Position numbers and translations under genes: made by a program
Assembly (NCBI GenBank): GCA_015075375.1
Contig: JABTUM010000001.1
Coordinates: forward strand, 2,103,201-2,167,200
Length of the DNA: 64,000 nucleotides
Reading direction: 5' to 3'
From: Planctomycetota bacterium
GTDB lineage: Bacteria; Planctomycetota; SZUA-567; H5-PLA8
The notes under the pieces: model-generated
What the model was told of the DNA's origin: nothing
Database searches by the model: none
What the model saw: the letters and a program-made list of their open reading frames with translations, nothing else
Part shown: positions 36,234-44,785 of the stretch, piece after piece
Numbering within the stretch: position 1 is the stretch's first letter
How the letters are laid out: each line of letters opens with the position of its first letter

Positions 36234-37205
36234 CTAGCGTTGGCGCATCTTCTGCAGCTCTTCGGAGGCTTTGGCCGACCAAGGGCTGTCCGGGTAACGC
36301 TTGACGATCAGCTCGTAGTACACCTCGGCGGCCCGGAAGCGCCGGTTGGTCTGGTAGAACTGGGCCTGCTCGAAGCGTTTCTCGGCCTGACGGTCGCGCA
36401 GCACGCGCTCGTTTTCCTGCAGCGCCACTTTGTCCAGGTTGGTCGGTCCGAACTCGGCTTCCTTATAGGCTGCCTGAATCCGGTTCAACGCTTCCATCGT
36501 GTCCGATTCGGTGTACTGCGGCCGCGGCTCGCGCCGGTTGATGCAGATCGCGATACGGCCTTCGGTCTCCGCGCGCAACTCGGAGCGCGGGTACTTGTCG
36601 AGCAGCTTCTTGTATTTCTCGATGGCCGTATCGAAGCGCCCGTCCGCCTCGTCGCACTGGCCCAAGCCCAGCAGCGCGTCGTCCGCCCAGCGCCCTTCGG
36701 AATCCTCGTCCAAAATATGCTGGAAGATGCGCCGCGCCTTGCGTACGCGGCTGGCCAGCGCGAACGTCCCGCCTTCGCCCTTGCCTTCCAGATAGCCCCG
36801 GCCCAGTTCGGCCTCCACCTGCCCCATCGCGTCGAGGTAGGTCGGGTTCGCGTAGCGGCGCCGAAGTTCTTCGATCATCGCGCGGCACTTGGTAAAGCTG
36901 CCGGCGGCCAGATGGTTCTTGGCCGAAAAAATGAGCGCTTCTTCCGCTTCGTCCGACTCTGGATAGCTGAACGCCAGCCGCTCCCAAGCGATCGCCGCCT
37001 GCCGCGCGTCGCCCACCAGTTCGAACTGCTTGGCACGCGCGTACTGCCGGCTGGGCGTCGATTCCTCCGCCCGGTCCGATCGCGGCCACTTCCCGCCGCT
37101 GACCCACAGATCCAGGTCGCTTTCCAGGTCCGCCGCGAAGCACGAAACCGCAGCCAAGCTCAGGAGCCCGCAGACCGCTACCTTAAGGTTACTTTGACGC
37201 TTCAT
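36234..37205 (-). CDS. BamD-like outer-membrane assembly lipoprotein with TPR repeats
   Basis: The 323-residue protein has a short signal ending in AAVSC, a weak lipobox. It then has TPR-type helical repeats, for instance AIAWERLAFSYPESDEAEEAL, AIEKYKKLLDKYPRSELRAE and FRAAEVYYELIVKRYPDSPW. BamD is the TPR lipoprotein of the BAM complex that folds beta-barrels. The layout, size and pairing with an LptE-like gene support this, but a general YbgF/CpoB-type TPR protein cannot be excluded. Confidence 0.7.
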   Translation of the reverse strand: MKRQSNLKVAVCGLLSLAAVSCFAADLESDLDLWVSGGKWPRSDRAEESTPSRQYARAKQFELVGDARQAAIAWERLAFSYPESDEAEEALIFSAKNHLAAGSFTKCRAMIEELRRRYANPTYLDAMGQVEAELGRGYLEGKGEGGTFALASRVRKARRIFQHILDEDSEGRWADDALLGLGQCDEADGRFDTAIEKYKKLLDKYPRSELRAETEGRIAICINRREPRPQYTESDTMEALNRIQAAYKEAEFGPTNLDKVALQENERVLRDRQAEKRFEQAQFYQTNRRFRAAEVYYELIVKRYPDSPWSAKASEELQKMRQR

Positions 37206-37328
37206 AGCGTTCCGTTTTAGGGCTTGCACCGGTGCAGGGCAAGTCCGGGCTGGAGTTATGCCTTACTCTCTATCGGTTGGGACGCTCCCCGACCCCAAGG
37301 CTTCTTGAGATCGAGGGCAGGGATCGAG

Positions 37329-37349
37329 AAAAAATTGCGCAAGGTGCGC
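37329..37349 (-). terminator. Short hairpin terminator after the large kinase gene
   Basis: Read on the minus strand, GCGCA-CCT-TGCGC is followed by AATTTTTT. The stem is only 5 base pairs but the U-tract is good. It lies 7 bases past the kinase stop codon. Confidence 0.55.
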
Positions 37350-37356
37350 GGCGAGC

Positions 37357-40300
37357 CTACCTTCGCAGCACGGCTTCTCGAGCCCGGGTCGCGGCGCCTT
37401 CCAGCACGGAGGCCGTGGCCTCGAAGACCCCGGCCTTGCGGCGATTGGCGCCCACCGGAATCGTCGCGCCGACGCCGCCGAAGAGGCTCCGCGATCCGCC
37501 GCCCACGCCCGGCGTCAGGCCGAACTTGGGTGTCGCTTCACGCGCTGCCCGTCCGCGGAAATCGCCGGCCAGCGTCGTGAGGTAGCCGCTCAGCTCCGAC
37601 GAACTTCGGCGCAGCGGATCGACCGAAGCGCTGATGGATTTGAAATCCCGCTGCAGCCACGCGCGCCGTGGCACTCCGGCATCGTTGGCGATATTCGTCT
37701 TCCAGCGGCCCAACTCGGCCAGCATCGCCTTGAACGCCTTCTCGTCGTCCTCTTTCAGAGCCGACTCCACGGCGCTCTGACCCTGCTGCCGTGCCTCCTC
37801 CAGCAGATCGTACTTGCTCTCGATCTTGTTCACGCCTTCGAGCGTCTCGTAAAGTACGCGGACCTCTTCGTTGTTCGGATATTCGCGCACGCCCGCCGAA
37901 AGCACGCCCAGCGCTGCGGAGACGTTCCCGTCCTGCACGAGTTTGACCGCATGGTCGATCGTGGCGCCGACTTCCTGCGCCTTCTGAGCGGCGGCCAGTT
38001 CGGCGTCGATGCGCCCGATCAGGGCTTGAGCGCGCGGCTCGCCGCTGGGGAAGATCGGGATCGCCGCGCGCGCGGCGTCGCGCGCTTCGGCTCGCTTACC
38101 CTGCGCGTACAGCGCCTGCGCGTCGGCCAAGGCCAGCTCGAAGCGCGCGTTGTCGATGCGCGGCTTGATCTGCTGCTGTTCGGCCGGAACCAGGCGCGAC
38201 AGGTTCTGCCACGCCTTCAGCGCCGCGGGCCAATCGCGCCGGCCTTCGGCCGTCTCGGCGCTCTGACGCGCCGCGCTCAACTCTTCGATCTTCGCCTGAT
38301 ACTCTTTCGCCTTGCGGGCCAACTCGGGATTGGACGGATCGATCTTGGCGGCCTCGCTGTACGCACGGCGCGCGGCGGCCCAGTCGCCGCTGCGTTCGGC
38401 GCTGGCCGCGGTTTCCATCACTTCGCCCAAGGCGGCGGCCCTGAGCTTCGTATTGACCAGTTCCGATTCCGGGCGAATCTGCTGTGCATTGCGGAAAGAC
38501 GTCTGCGCGGCTTCCCAATCGCGCTTGGCGAGCGCTTTTTCCCCGTCCGCAAACGCCTGCCGGAAGCTGGCTTCGGTCAGCAGGTCCTGAGCCTGCTTGC
38601 GCAACCCCGTGGCATTCTCTTCGGTGTCGGCGTACGCGGCGGCTTCGGTGAAACGGTCGGCTGCGTCACGCAGCCGCTCGGCATCCTGCGCGGTTTTGGC
38701 CTGAGCCAGGAGATCCTCGAAGCGGATCCGGCGCGTCAGCCGGGTTTCGTGCACGGAGACGTCGCCGATTTCCAGCTTCGCCGCGGCCTGATACGAAGCG
38801 AGCGCGCCGGGCCAATCCTTGGCCTTTTCCTTCTCTTCGGCGGCGGCCACGTGCTTCTTGTAGTTCACGCGCGCCAAAGCCTGAGCGGGCGCCGTATCGC
38901 TGCTCTCGGCCAAACCTTGAGCCTTTGTGAACGCCTCCAGCGCCGCGGCCCAGTCATCCGAACTTTCCGCCACCGCCCCTTCCTTCAGGGCCAGGCGATA
39001 ATCGCGGCGCCGCTCGGCATGGGCCAGCACGTCCTTCAACGTGGGATCCGGATCGATCCCAGGCAGCGCCTGCTTTTCTTCCAGCCGCTTGATCGCTTCG
39101 GCGTACGCCGCCACCGCTTCGTCGTACTTCTCCAGCTTCACGGCGGTATCGCCCTTGGTGCGAAGCTTGTTGACTTCGAAGTGCACCCAGCTCGCTTCCG
39201 CGCGGTCGCGCAAGCGGGGGAATTCGTCCAACTCCGGGTACGCCGCGCCGCCGGCATTGGCCACCGCGATCGCTTCCTGGAACTCGTTGGCCGCCAGCGC
39301 CTCGCGGTAATCCTGCTTGAACCGGACCACGCGCTGTTCGTGATGCCGCTGGTACAGGAAAAAGGCTCCGCCTCCCGCCAAGCCCAGCGTGAGCAGGATC
39401 ACGGCCACCCACGCCAGCGCATTGCTGCGCGGCTGCATCGCCATGGTGCTCATCGAGGTCGGCACCTGCGTCTGCCCGTACATCAAACCCGGCGGATACG
39501 GCGTCTGGCCCGGAACAGGCATCAGCGTCGGCGTATGCGCGGACGCCGCCGCGAGGTGCCCGCTCGGTTGCGCCGAAGGCGGCAGCGGCGTTACGGCCGG
39601 CGACTGCACCGAAGGCGATGGCCGCAGCGTGGGCGCATCGTGCTGCGTGATCGCATCGACGAGCATCACCACTTCGTCCGCGCTCTGCGGCCGCTCGGCC
39701 GGATTCTTGGCCATCAGGCGCAGGATCAGGTTGCACGTCGCTTCGCTGATGCTGGGCATGATCGTGCGCGGATGCGGCGGCGCTTCGTAGCGGTGCTTGT
39801 ACAGAATGCCCACCGGCGTCGGCGCCATGAACGGCGCCGTCCCGGTCAGCAGGCGGAAGAAGGCCGCGCCCAGCGAGTACAGATCGCTGTGCAGCCCTGC
39901 TTTATGCCCTTCGCACTGCTCGGGGCTCATGTAGAGCGGCGTCCCCAGCATCGCGCCGCTGCGCGTCAGAGCGCTCTCGGATTCGCTTTCGGATGCCGTA
40001 ACCAGGCCGAAGTCCGCGACCTTGAGCACCCCCTCCTTATCGAGCAGCAAGTTCTCCGGCTTGATGTCGCGATGCACGAGGCCCTGCTTGTGCGCGGCGG
40101 CCAATCCTTCCGCCGCCTGGCGAAGCCATTGCAGCGCCTTCGCTTCGGGCAGCGGGCCGTGTTCCTTCAGGTAGGCCGCCAGCGTCCGCCCGTTCACGTA
40201 CTCCATGCTGATGTAGTATTGCCCGCCCTGTTCGCCGGCATCGTAGACCTGGACGATATGCGGATGCTTGAGCTGCGCCGCCGCGCGCGCTTCGCGCAGG

Positions 40301-40509
40301 AAGCGCATCACGTACTCCGGCGTCGCGGTGAACTCCTTCGGCAGCAGTTTCAGCGCCACCTCGCGCCCGAGCGTCTGATGCTTGGCCAGGTACACGGCGC
40401 CCATGCCGCCCTGCCCGAGCTTCTCGACGATCCGGCAACCGCCGATCAAATGCGGAGTGCTATCCATTACCGCCTGCCTTTCGCCTGCCCGTGCTTCGGA
40501 CCCGTCCAT
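37357..40509 (-). CDS. Large membrane Ser/Thr protein kinase (Hanks type) with TPR-like extracytoplasmic tail
   Basis: This 1050-residue kinase has a complete kinase domain at about 25-290: GQGGMGAV loop, catalytic Lys54, HRD at 147-149 and DFG at 166-168. A Pro/Thr-rich linker follows, then a transmembrane helix at about 364-387, and about 660 residues of alpha-helical repeats of the TPR or tandem-helix type, with DWAAALEAFTKAQ-like units recurring about every 70 residues. The tail would face the periplasm and may sense envelope state. Starts at 40509 (GGGAGG 10 bases upstream) or 40467 are both possible. It is monocistronic. Confidence 0.92.
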   Translation of the reverse strand: MDGSEARAGERQAVMDSTPHLIGGCRIVEKLGQGGMGAVYLAKHQTLGREVALKLLPKEFTATPEYVMRFLREARAAAQLKHPHIVQVYDAGEQGGQYYISMEYVNGRTLAAYLKEHGPLPEAKALQWLRQAAEGLAAAHKQGLVHRDIKPENLLLDKEGVLKVADFGLVTASESESESALTRSGAMLGTPLYMSPEQCEGHKAGLHSDLYSLGAAFFRLLTGTAPFMAPTPVGILYKHRYEAPPHPRTIMPSISEATCNLILRLMAKNPAERPQSADEVVMLVDAITQHDAPTLRPSPSVQSPAVTPLPPSAQPSGHLAAASAHTPTLMPVPGQTPYPPGLMYGQTQVPTSMSTMAMQPRSNALAWVAVILLTLGLAGGGAFFLYQRHHEQRVVRFKQDYREALAANEFQEAIAVANAGGAAYPELDEFPRLRDRAEASWVHFEVNKLRTKGDTAVKLEKYDEAVAAYAEAIKRLEEKQALPGIDPDPTLKDVLAHAERRRDYRLALKEGAVAESSDDWAAALEAFTKAQGLAESSDTAPAQALARVNYKKHVAAAEEKEKAKDWPGALASYQAAAKLEIGDVSVHETRLTRRIRFEDLLAQAKTAQDAERLRDAADRFTEAAAYADTEENATGLRKQAQDLLTEASFRQAFADGEKALAKRDWEAAQTSFRNAQQIRPESELVNTKLRAAALGEVMETAASAERSGDWAAARRAYSEAAKIDPSNPELARKAKEYQAKIEELSAARQSAETAEGRRDWPAALKAWQNLSRLVPAEQQQIKPRIDNARFELALADAQALYAQGKRAEARDAARAAIPIFPSGEPRAQALIGRIDAELAAAQKAQEVGATIDHAVKLVQDGNVSAALGVLSAGVREYPNNEEVRVLYETLEGVNKIESKYDLLEEARQQGQSAVESALKEDDEKAFKAMLAELGRWKTNIANDAGVPRRAWLQRDFKSISASVDPLRRSSSELSGYLTTLAGDFRGRAAREATPKFGLTPGVGGGSRSLFGGVGATIPVGANRRKAGVFEATASVLEGAATRAREAVLRR

Positions 40510-40962
40510 CGTACTCGCGCCTCCCGCTCAATCCAACCCATAGGTTGGACTTCTTACGGCCGGCCCGGTTGCATCCGCGCGTTGCTGCTCGCTTGGACGA
40601 CCTTGCCGCGCCGTGCATTCGCATCATTCCTGTTGCGGTTCGGTTCGGACCGCATGGTGTGGAGCGTTGCTCGACCCAACACTGCTCTGTTGGGTGTGCC
40701 AACATAGGCCGCTGAGTGTCGCAAGCATCACCTCGTGCGTAAATGAGCCTCACTTCGCTAACTTGTTCCGCTAAAGCAGCTAAGCTCATTTTCCATGTTC
40801 GTTCGTCTACCGGCATGAATCCATAGATGCACACGGTGAGCCAAGGATTCGTAACTTAATTGGGGGCTCTCGCTTGCCAAAGGCAGGCTCATGTCATATA
40901 AGTTTGGTATAAGTCATGGCGAAACACGTAACGCAAATCTTTACTCGAGGAGAATTCCACTC
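40510..40962. other. Gene-free divergent region between the kinase and PhyH genes
   Basis: About 450 bases with no convincing gene. Two stem-loops with related arms are visible: TCCAACC-CATA-GGTTGGA (40532-40549) and CCCAACA-CTGCTC-TGTTGGG (40675-40694). A good promoter for the PhyH gene lies at 40874-40902. No clear promoter for the kinase was found. Confidence 0.5.
40874..40902 (+). promoter_or_regulatory. Strong sigma-70-type promoter for the PhyH gene
   Basis: TTGCCA (40874-40879), a 17-base spacer and TATAAG (40897-40902) each match consensus at 5 of 6 positions. Transcription would start near 40909, leaving a leader of about 54 bases to the ATG at 40963. This is the best sigma-70 promoter I see in the window. 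Confidence 0.65.
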
Positions 40963-41742
40963 ATGGCCAATCGACTCGGCACCGCGGAAGTAGCGGCTTT
41001 CGAACAGGACGGCTATTTGATCGTCCCGCAGCTCTTCGACCGCGAAGAGATGGACCTGCTGCTGAACTTCGCCAAGAACGATCCGGCGGTGAGCGCCAAG
41101 GCGACCGGGCGCAAGGACGCTCAAGGCGGCATCAGCAAGCTGGCGCTCTGGAACGAAGCCGGCGACGACCTGTACGGAACCATCTCGCGCACCGAGCGGA
41201 TCGTGAATCCAATGGAACAGTTGCTCGGGGGCGAGGTTTACCATTACCACCACAAGATGATGCTTAAAGAACCGCGCGTCGGCGGCGCGTGGGAATGGCA
41301 CCAGGATTACGGCTATTGGTACAACAACGGCTGCCTGTTCCCGCATATGGCGAGCTGTCTGATCGCGGTGGACCGCGCGACGAAAGAGAACGGCTGCTTG
41401 CAGGTGATCAAGGGCAGCCACCAGATGGGCCGGATCGAGCACGGCAAGTCCGGCGACCAGACCGGCGCGGACATGGAACGCGTCGAGGCCGCCCTGAAGC
41501 GCATGGAACTCGTCTATTGCGAACTCGAGCCCGGCACGGCGCTTTTCTTCCACGGAAACCTGCTGCACCGCAGCGATCAGAACAAGAGCGAGAATCCGCG
41601 CTGGAGCCTGATCTGCTGCTACAATGCCGCGCGCAACGATCCGTACAAGAAGTCACACCACCCCAATTACCACAAGCTCGACAAGCTGCCGGATGCCTCC
41701 GTGAAGGATTGGGGCCGCAAGCACCAGTTGCTGCCGGCGTGA
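40963..41742 (+). CDS. Phytanoyl-CoA dioxygenase (PhyH) family protein
   Basis: The 259-residue 2-oxoglutarate/Fe(II) dioxygenase starts at ATG 40963 (GAGGAG upstream). The iron site is His-x-Asp in [11 protein letters not shown] plus His in [12 protein letters not shown], with Arg of [10 protein letters not shown] binding 2-oxoglutarate. Family members hydroxylate diverse small molecules; in this kind of genome they are numerous and mostly uncharacterised. It is monocistronic. It is similar in type, but not closely in sequence, to the second PhyH gene at 59155-59982. Confidence 0.88.
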   Translation: MANRLGTAEVAAFEQDGYLIVPQLFDREEMDLLLNFAKNDPAVSAKATGRKDAQGGISKLALWNEAGDDLYGTISRTERIVNPMEQLLGGEVYHYHHKMMLKEPRVGGAWEWHQDYGYWYNNGCLFPHMASCLIAVDRATKENGCLQVIKGSHQMGRIEHGKSGDQTGADMERVEAALKRMELVYCELEPGTALFFHGNLLHRSDQNKSENPRWSLICCYNAARNDPYKKSHHPNYHKLDKLPDASVKDWGRKHQLLPA

Positions 41743-41803
41743 GGAAGGGCCGTTCCCAGACACATGTGGACTACAATAATCAACCTTTAGCTCATACGTC
41801 GTG

Positions 41804-43108
41804 TTAACCTTCTTTTGCGAGAAACACTCTGCCCAAAAGCAAGATCGCCAGAACTACTGTGGTCCAAAAAGTGGGAAGGTACGCTACCCCCCACCAAGAC
41901 TCGGGGCGACTCCGTAAATAGATGTGTATGGTTCCCGAGCCAGTCATAACCGCAACTTCGTTGGAAGTTGGTGAGGCCTCAAATGCGTGTAATGAATCCT
42001 CCTTAAATATTAGACTATGAATATGACTTCCTGCCGTATCATATATAAGAATCTCGTTCAATCGCTCTATTAGTATGCGCGAGCCGTCGGCCACTACGAA
42101 GGTTCGGTCTGGACCTAAGTAGCTCTTGCCGCTCAAGTCGCAGATGCCCAATCTCGTACCTGCTTGAAGGTCGTATACATGACAGGCCTTTGACGTTTTG
42201 ATCGCGGCAATCCGACCATCGTGGGAAGTTATCGGAACAAAAAAAATGCCGTCTTCGGCCATAGAAAGGATAATTGGCCTTTCCTCCAAAAAATCCCAAT
42301 AGCCAATCAACTGCTGGTCTGCAAATATCCAAATCCAGTGATTGCCTTCCGAAAACTGAATCGCCGACGCGGTGGGAGGTAATCCTTTTAGAGAATGCTT
42401 CAAAATTCCAGATTGGTAGTCCCAAACTCCTCCCTGATTACCCTTTTGAACTGCGAGAAGATATCGTCCGTAGGGAGAAAATCTAGAATCGATTGCAGTA
42501 AAGGAGGCTAGGATCTTACCGGTTGACGTACTCCTGAGAGTAAGGGCACGCTCCTTTTTCATGGAATCCGGATGCGTTTCCTCCACTTCATTCCCCGTTT
42601 TGGACTCACTTTTTCCCTCAACCATATCTGTGGCAATAGATTCGATGCATAACTTGGCTATGCCATCTCTTGATACGCGTGCTAACCGTGAATCGATAGG
42701 AATATCCAGCTTGGGCTTTCCTGTGAATGCATCGTAATACCTGTAAACCATCTGCCGTTCCAAAGCTACCATTACACTTTGTCCATCAGGTGATATCATG
42801 AATGTTCCGTGATTCTCATCTTCATGATGTATTTCGGATAAGCACTCACCTGTTCTCACATTCCAAATCTTAGTTATCCCATCTTCACCGTCATAGGATG
42901 TCAGCAAGAGCCGCCCATCCTGAGAAAATTGTAGACCTCCAGTTGCCCGCTCTAGTGCCTTCCAACTTCGTTCTACCTGCCAAGGATCCCATTGGAGGTA
43001 GAGCGTGACTGAACTCGCGCCAAATAACACAAGCAGCAATAGACCCCCTAGCGAGAAGCGCCATCGGCCTTTAGCTGAGAGAGTCATCATTGCTATAGAA
43101 ATAGCCAC
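41804..43108 (-). CDS. Membrane-anchored WD40-like repeat protein in an AT-rich island
   Basis: The 434-residue product has an N-terminal membrane helix (about 18-37), a beta-propeller-type body (LQFSQDGRLLLTSYDGEDGI and FMISPDGQSVMVA units recur) and a C-terminal hydrophobic helix (about 410-430). The function is unknown; propellers of this sort serve as binding platforms. GC content is far below that of all neighbours and codon use is AT-biased, so it was probably acquired. The start is uncertain: GTG 43108 or ATG 43090 or 43087. An inverted repeat begins next to the start region. Confidence 0.7.
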   Translation of the reverse strand: MAISIAMMTLSAKGRWRFSLGGLLLLVLFGASSVTLYLQWDPWQVERSWKALERATGGLQFSQDGRLLLTSYDGEDGITKIWNVRTGECLSEIHHEDENHGTFMISPDGQSVMVALERQMVYRYYDAFTGKPKLDIPIDSRLARVSRDGIAKLCIESIATDMVEGKSESKTGNEVEETHPDSMKKERALTLRSTSTGKILASFTAIDSRFSPYGRYLLAVQKGNQGGVWDYQSGILKHSLKGLPPTASAIQFSEGNHWIWIFADQQLIGYWDFLEERPIILSMAEDGIFFVPITSHDGRIAAIKTSKACHVYDLQAGTRLGICDLSGKSYLGPDRTFVVADGSRILIERLNEILIYDTAGSHIHSLIFKEDSLHAFEASPTSNEVAVMTGSGTIHIYLRSRPESWWGVAYLPTFWTTVVLAILLLGRVFLAKEG

Positions 43109-43110
43109 CT

Positions 43111-43177
43111 CAAGTTGTATGCGCTATGCCAAAGGCATTAATTTTCCAAGCCGCATCTTCCTGCGTTATACAACTTG
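43111..43177. repeat. Nested inverted repeat at the right edge of the AT-rich island
   Basis: CAAGTTGTAT (43111-43120) pairs perfectly with ATACAACTTG (43168-43177). Inside lies a second hairpin, ATGCC-AAA-GGCAT (around 43126-43138). The inner edge is 3 bases from the start codon of the WD40-like gene, so in its mRNA this would be a structured leader. It could equally be an end of a mobile unit or an operator. Confidence 0.6.
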
Positions 43178-43261
43178 ATCTAGACAAACTCTGGCCCCCG
43201 CTTGCGCTTGCCTTGGATTAAGGCGCGGTAAGCTGAGAGCCGGGAATCGCGGAGGCTAGCC

Positions 43262-43741
43262 GTGAGCGAACAGACAGCGTTGTCCGAAGCGCTGCACAAG
43301 CAGTGCGCGATCGAGCTGAACAAACAGACTTGGAAGTTGCTCGACCTACACGACCGCACCGAGGACCAGGATCGCCTGATGATCCACGCGGCGCACGGAT
43401 CGTGCTTTCACTGGAGCCGCGCCGGGGGCGGCGTGCAGCAGCAGCGCGGGGAGTGGCTCGTCGCGCGCGTCTACGCGGTCCTGGAGCATCCCGAGGCGGC
43501 GCTGTACCACGCGCGGCGCTGCATGGAGTTTACCGAGGCGCATAAGGCCGAACTGAAGGACTTCGATCTCGCCTACGCGCAGGAAGGACTCGCCCGAGCG
43601 CTGGCCGCCGCCGGCCTGAAGGACGAGGCGCGCGCGCATTTCGTGCAGGCGCAGATATTGGGCGACAAGATCGCCGATCCCGAGGACCGCAAGATCTTCC
43701 AGAACGATTTCGCAGCCGATCCGTGGTACGGGCTGCGGTGA
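43262..43741 (+). CDS. Conserved hypothetical TPR-like protein
   Basis: The 159-residue all-helical protein starts at GTG 43262 with GGAGG 6 bases upstream. Two TPR-like helix pairs are visible around residues 60-90 and 100-135 (AYAQEGLARALAAAGLKDEA). There is no signal peptide, so it should be cytoplasmic. Trp, His and Cys-rich residues near 45-55 (HAAHGSCFHWSRAG) stand out as a conserved-looking core. I do not recognise a function. It stands alone upstream of rpiA. Confidence 0.78.
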   Translation: MSEQTALSEALHKQCAIELNKQTWKLLDLHDRTEDQDRLMIHAAHGSCFHWSRAGGGVQQQRGEWLVARVYAVLEHPEAALYHARRCMEFTEAHKAELKDFDLAYAQEGLARALAAAGLKDEARAHFVQAQILGDKIADPEDRKIFQNDFAADPWYGLR

Positions 43742-43925
43742 CGGATGAGACTCGCGACGGAGGTCCGGAGCGCACGGAGGCCCGGAGCGCGGCGCTCGGA
43801 TTTACATGCGAGTTGTTTTCTGTGGTCCCCGAGGTGCATCCACCCTTCGCCAAAAGGCCCGTGCATCAGCATGCGCTTGGAATAGACTCGCGCTTCCGAA
43901 TCGCCCATTATTTAAGGAGCAGACG

Positions 43926-44612
43926 ATGGACCTCGAAGCGCTCAAAGCGCAAGCCGCCAAGCAGGCCGCCGCACACATCCAATCGGGCATGATCGTCGGC
44001 CTCGGCACCGGGTCTACCTCGAAGTACCTCGTCGACGAACTGGGTCGCCGGCTTAAAGAAGAGGGCCTCAAGATCACGGGCGTACCGACGAGCGAACGGA
44101 CGGCCGCGCAGGCCAAAGGCCTAGGCATTCCGCTCGCCACGCTGGAGGAGAAGCCCAAGCTCGACGTGGCCGTCGACGGCGCCGACGAGATCGAACTGGG
44201 CACGTTGGATCTGGTGAAAGGCGCGGGCGGAGCGCTGCTTCGCGAGCGGTTGGTCGAAGCCGCGGCCGCGCGCTTCATCGTCATCGCCGACGAAACCAAG
44301 AAAGTCGAGAAGCTGGGAACGAAATTCCGCGTGCCGGTGGAGGTCGTCCGTTTCGGCTGGAAGAGCACCTTCTCGCGCCTGGAAGCGCTGGGCGTCAAGC
44401 CCGACCGCCGCGAGACCAACGGGCAGCCCTTCATCACCGACGAACAGCACTACATCCTGGATTGCGCCACCGGCCCGATCCCCGACGCGCGCAAGCTAGC
44501 CGCTCAGATCAAGGCTTTGGCAGGTGTGGTCGACCACGGACTCTTCATCGGCATGGCCAGCATTTGCTACGTGGCCGGCTCGAAAGGCGTGGAGGTGCTG
44601 GAGAAGAAGTAG
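43926..44612 (+). CDS. rpiA: Ribose-5-phosphate isomerase A
   Basis: The 228-residue enzyme interconverts ribose-5-phosphate and ribulose-5-phosphate in the pentose phosphate pathway. Its signatures are GLGTGSTSKYLVDELGRR near residue 25, VAVDGADEIE near 82 and KGAGGALLRERLVEAAA near 97, with a C-terminal GLFIGMASICYVA. AAGGAG 6 bases upstream fixes the ATG at 43926; an upstream in-frame start at 43806 is not supported. tRNA-Gln follows. Confidence 0.96.
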   Translation: MDLEALKAQAAKQAAAHIQSGMIVGLGTGSTSKYLVDELGRRLKEEGLKITGVPTSERTAAQAKGLGIPLATLEEKPKLDVAVDGADEIELGTLDLVKGAGGALLRERLVEAAAARFIVIADETKKVEKLGTKFRVPVEVVRFGWKSTFSRLEALGVKPDRRETNGQPFITDEQHYILDCATGPIPDARKLAAQIKALAGVVDHGLFIGMASICYVAGSKGVEVLEKK

Positions 44613-44692
44613 CGCGGCTTGATAATTCGGCCTTCAGCGCGTATCAATACGGATGCCGCGCACGCCGCGCGTCCTGCCTTGGCCGTACCCTT

Positions 44693-44767
44693 TACCGGGT
44701 GGTGTAATCGGTAACACAGAGGTTTTTGGTACCTCCATTCCAGGTTCGAGTCCTGGCCCGGTAACCA
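44693..44767 (+). tRNA. tRNA-Gln (anticodon TTG)
   Basis: Acceptor arms TACCGGG (44693-44699) and CCCGGTA (44757-44763) pair fully, then discriminator A and encoded CCA. The anticodon stem GAGGT/ACCTC holds the loop TTTTGGT with anticodon TTG, reading CAA. The T-arm is CCAGGTTCGAGTCCTGG. The 5' U pairing to A at the acceptor end is typical of bacterial tRNA-Gln. Confidence 0.97.
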
Positions 44768-44785
44768 ATTCGGCACGGCACGTTT

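Noticed and set aside
37951..40707. A 918-codon plus-strand open frame opposite the large kinase
   Set aside because: It is the antisense of a gene with clear kinase motifs; its product is Arg/Gly/His-rich with no recognisable domain. GC-rich codon use opens the opposite strand.
44567..44776. A 69-codon minus-strand open frame across tRNA-Gln
   Set aside because: Antisense of the tRNA and rpiA end, the same type of artefact.
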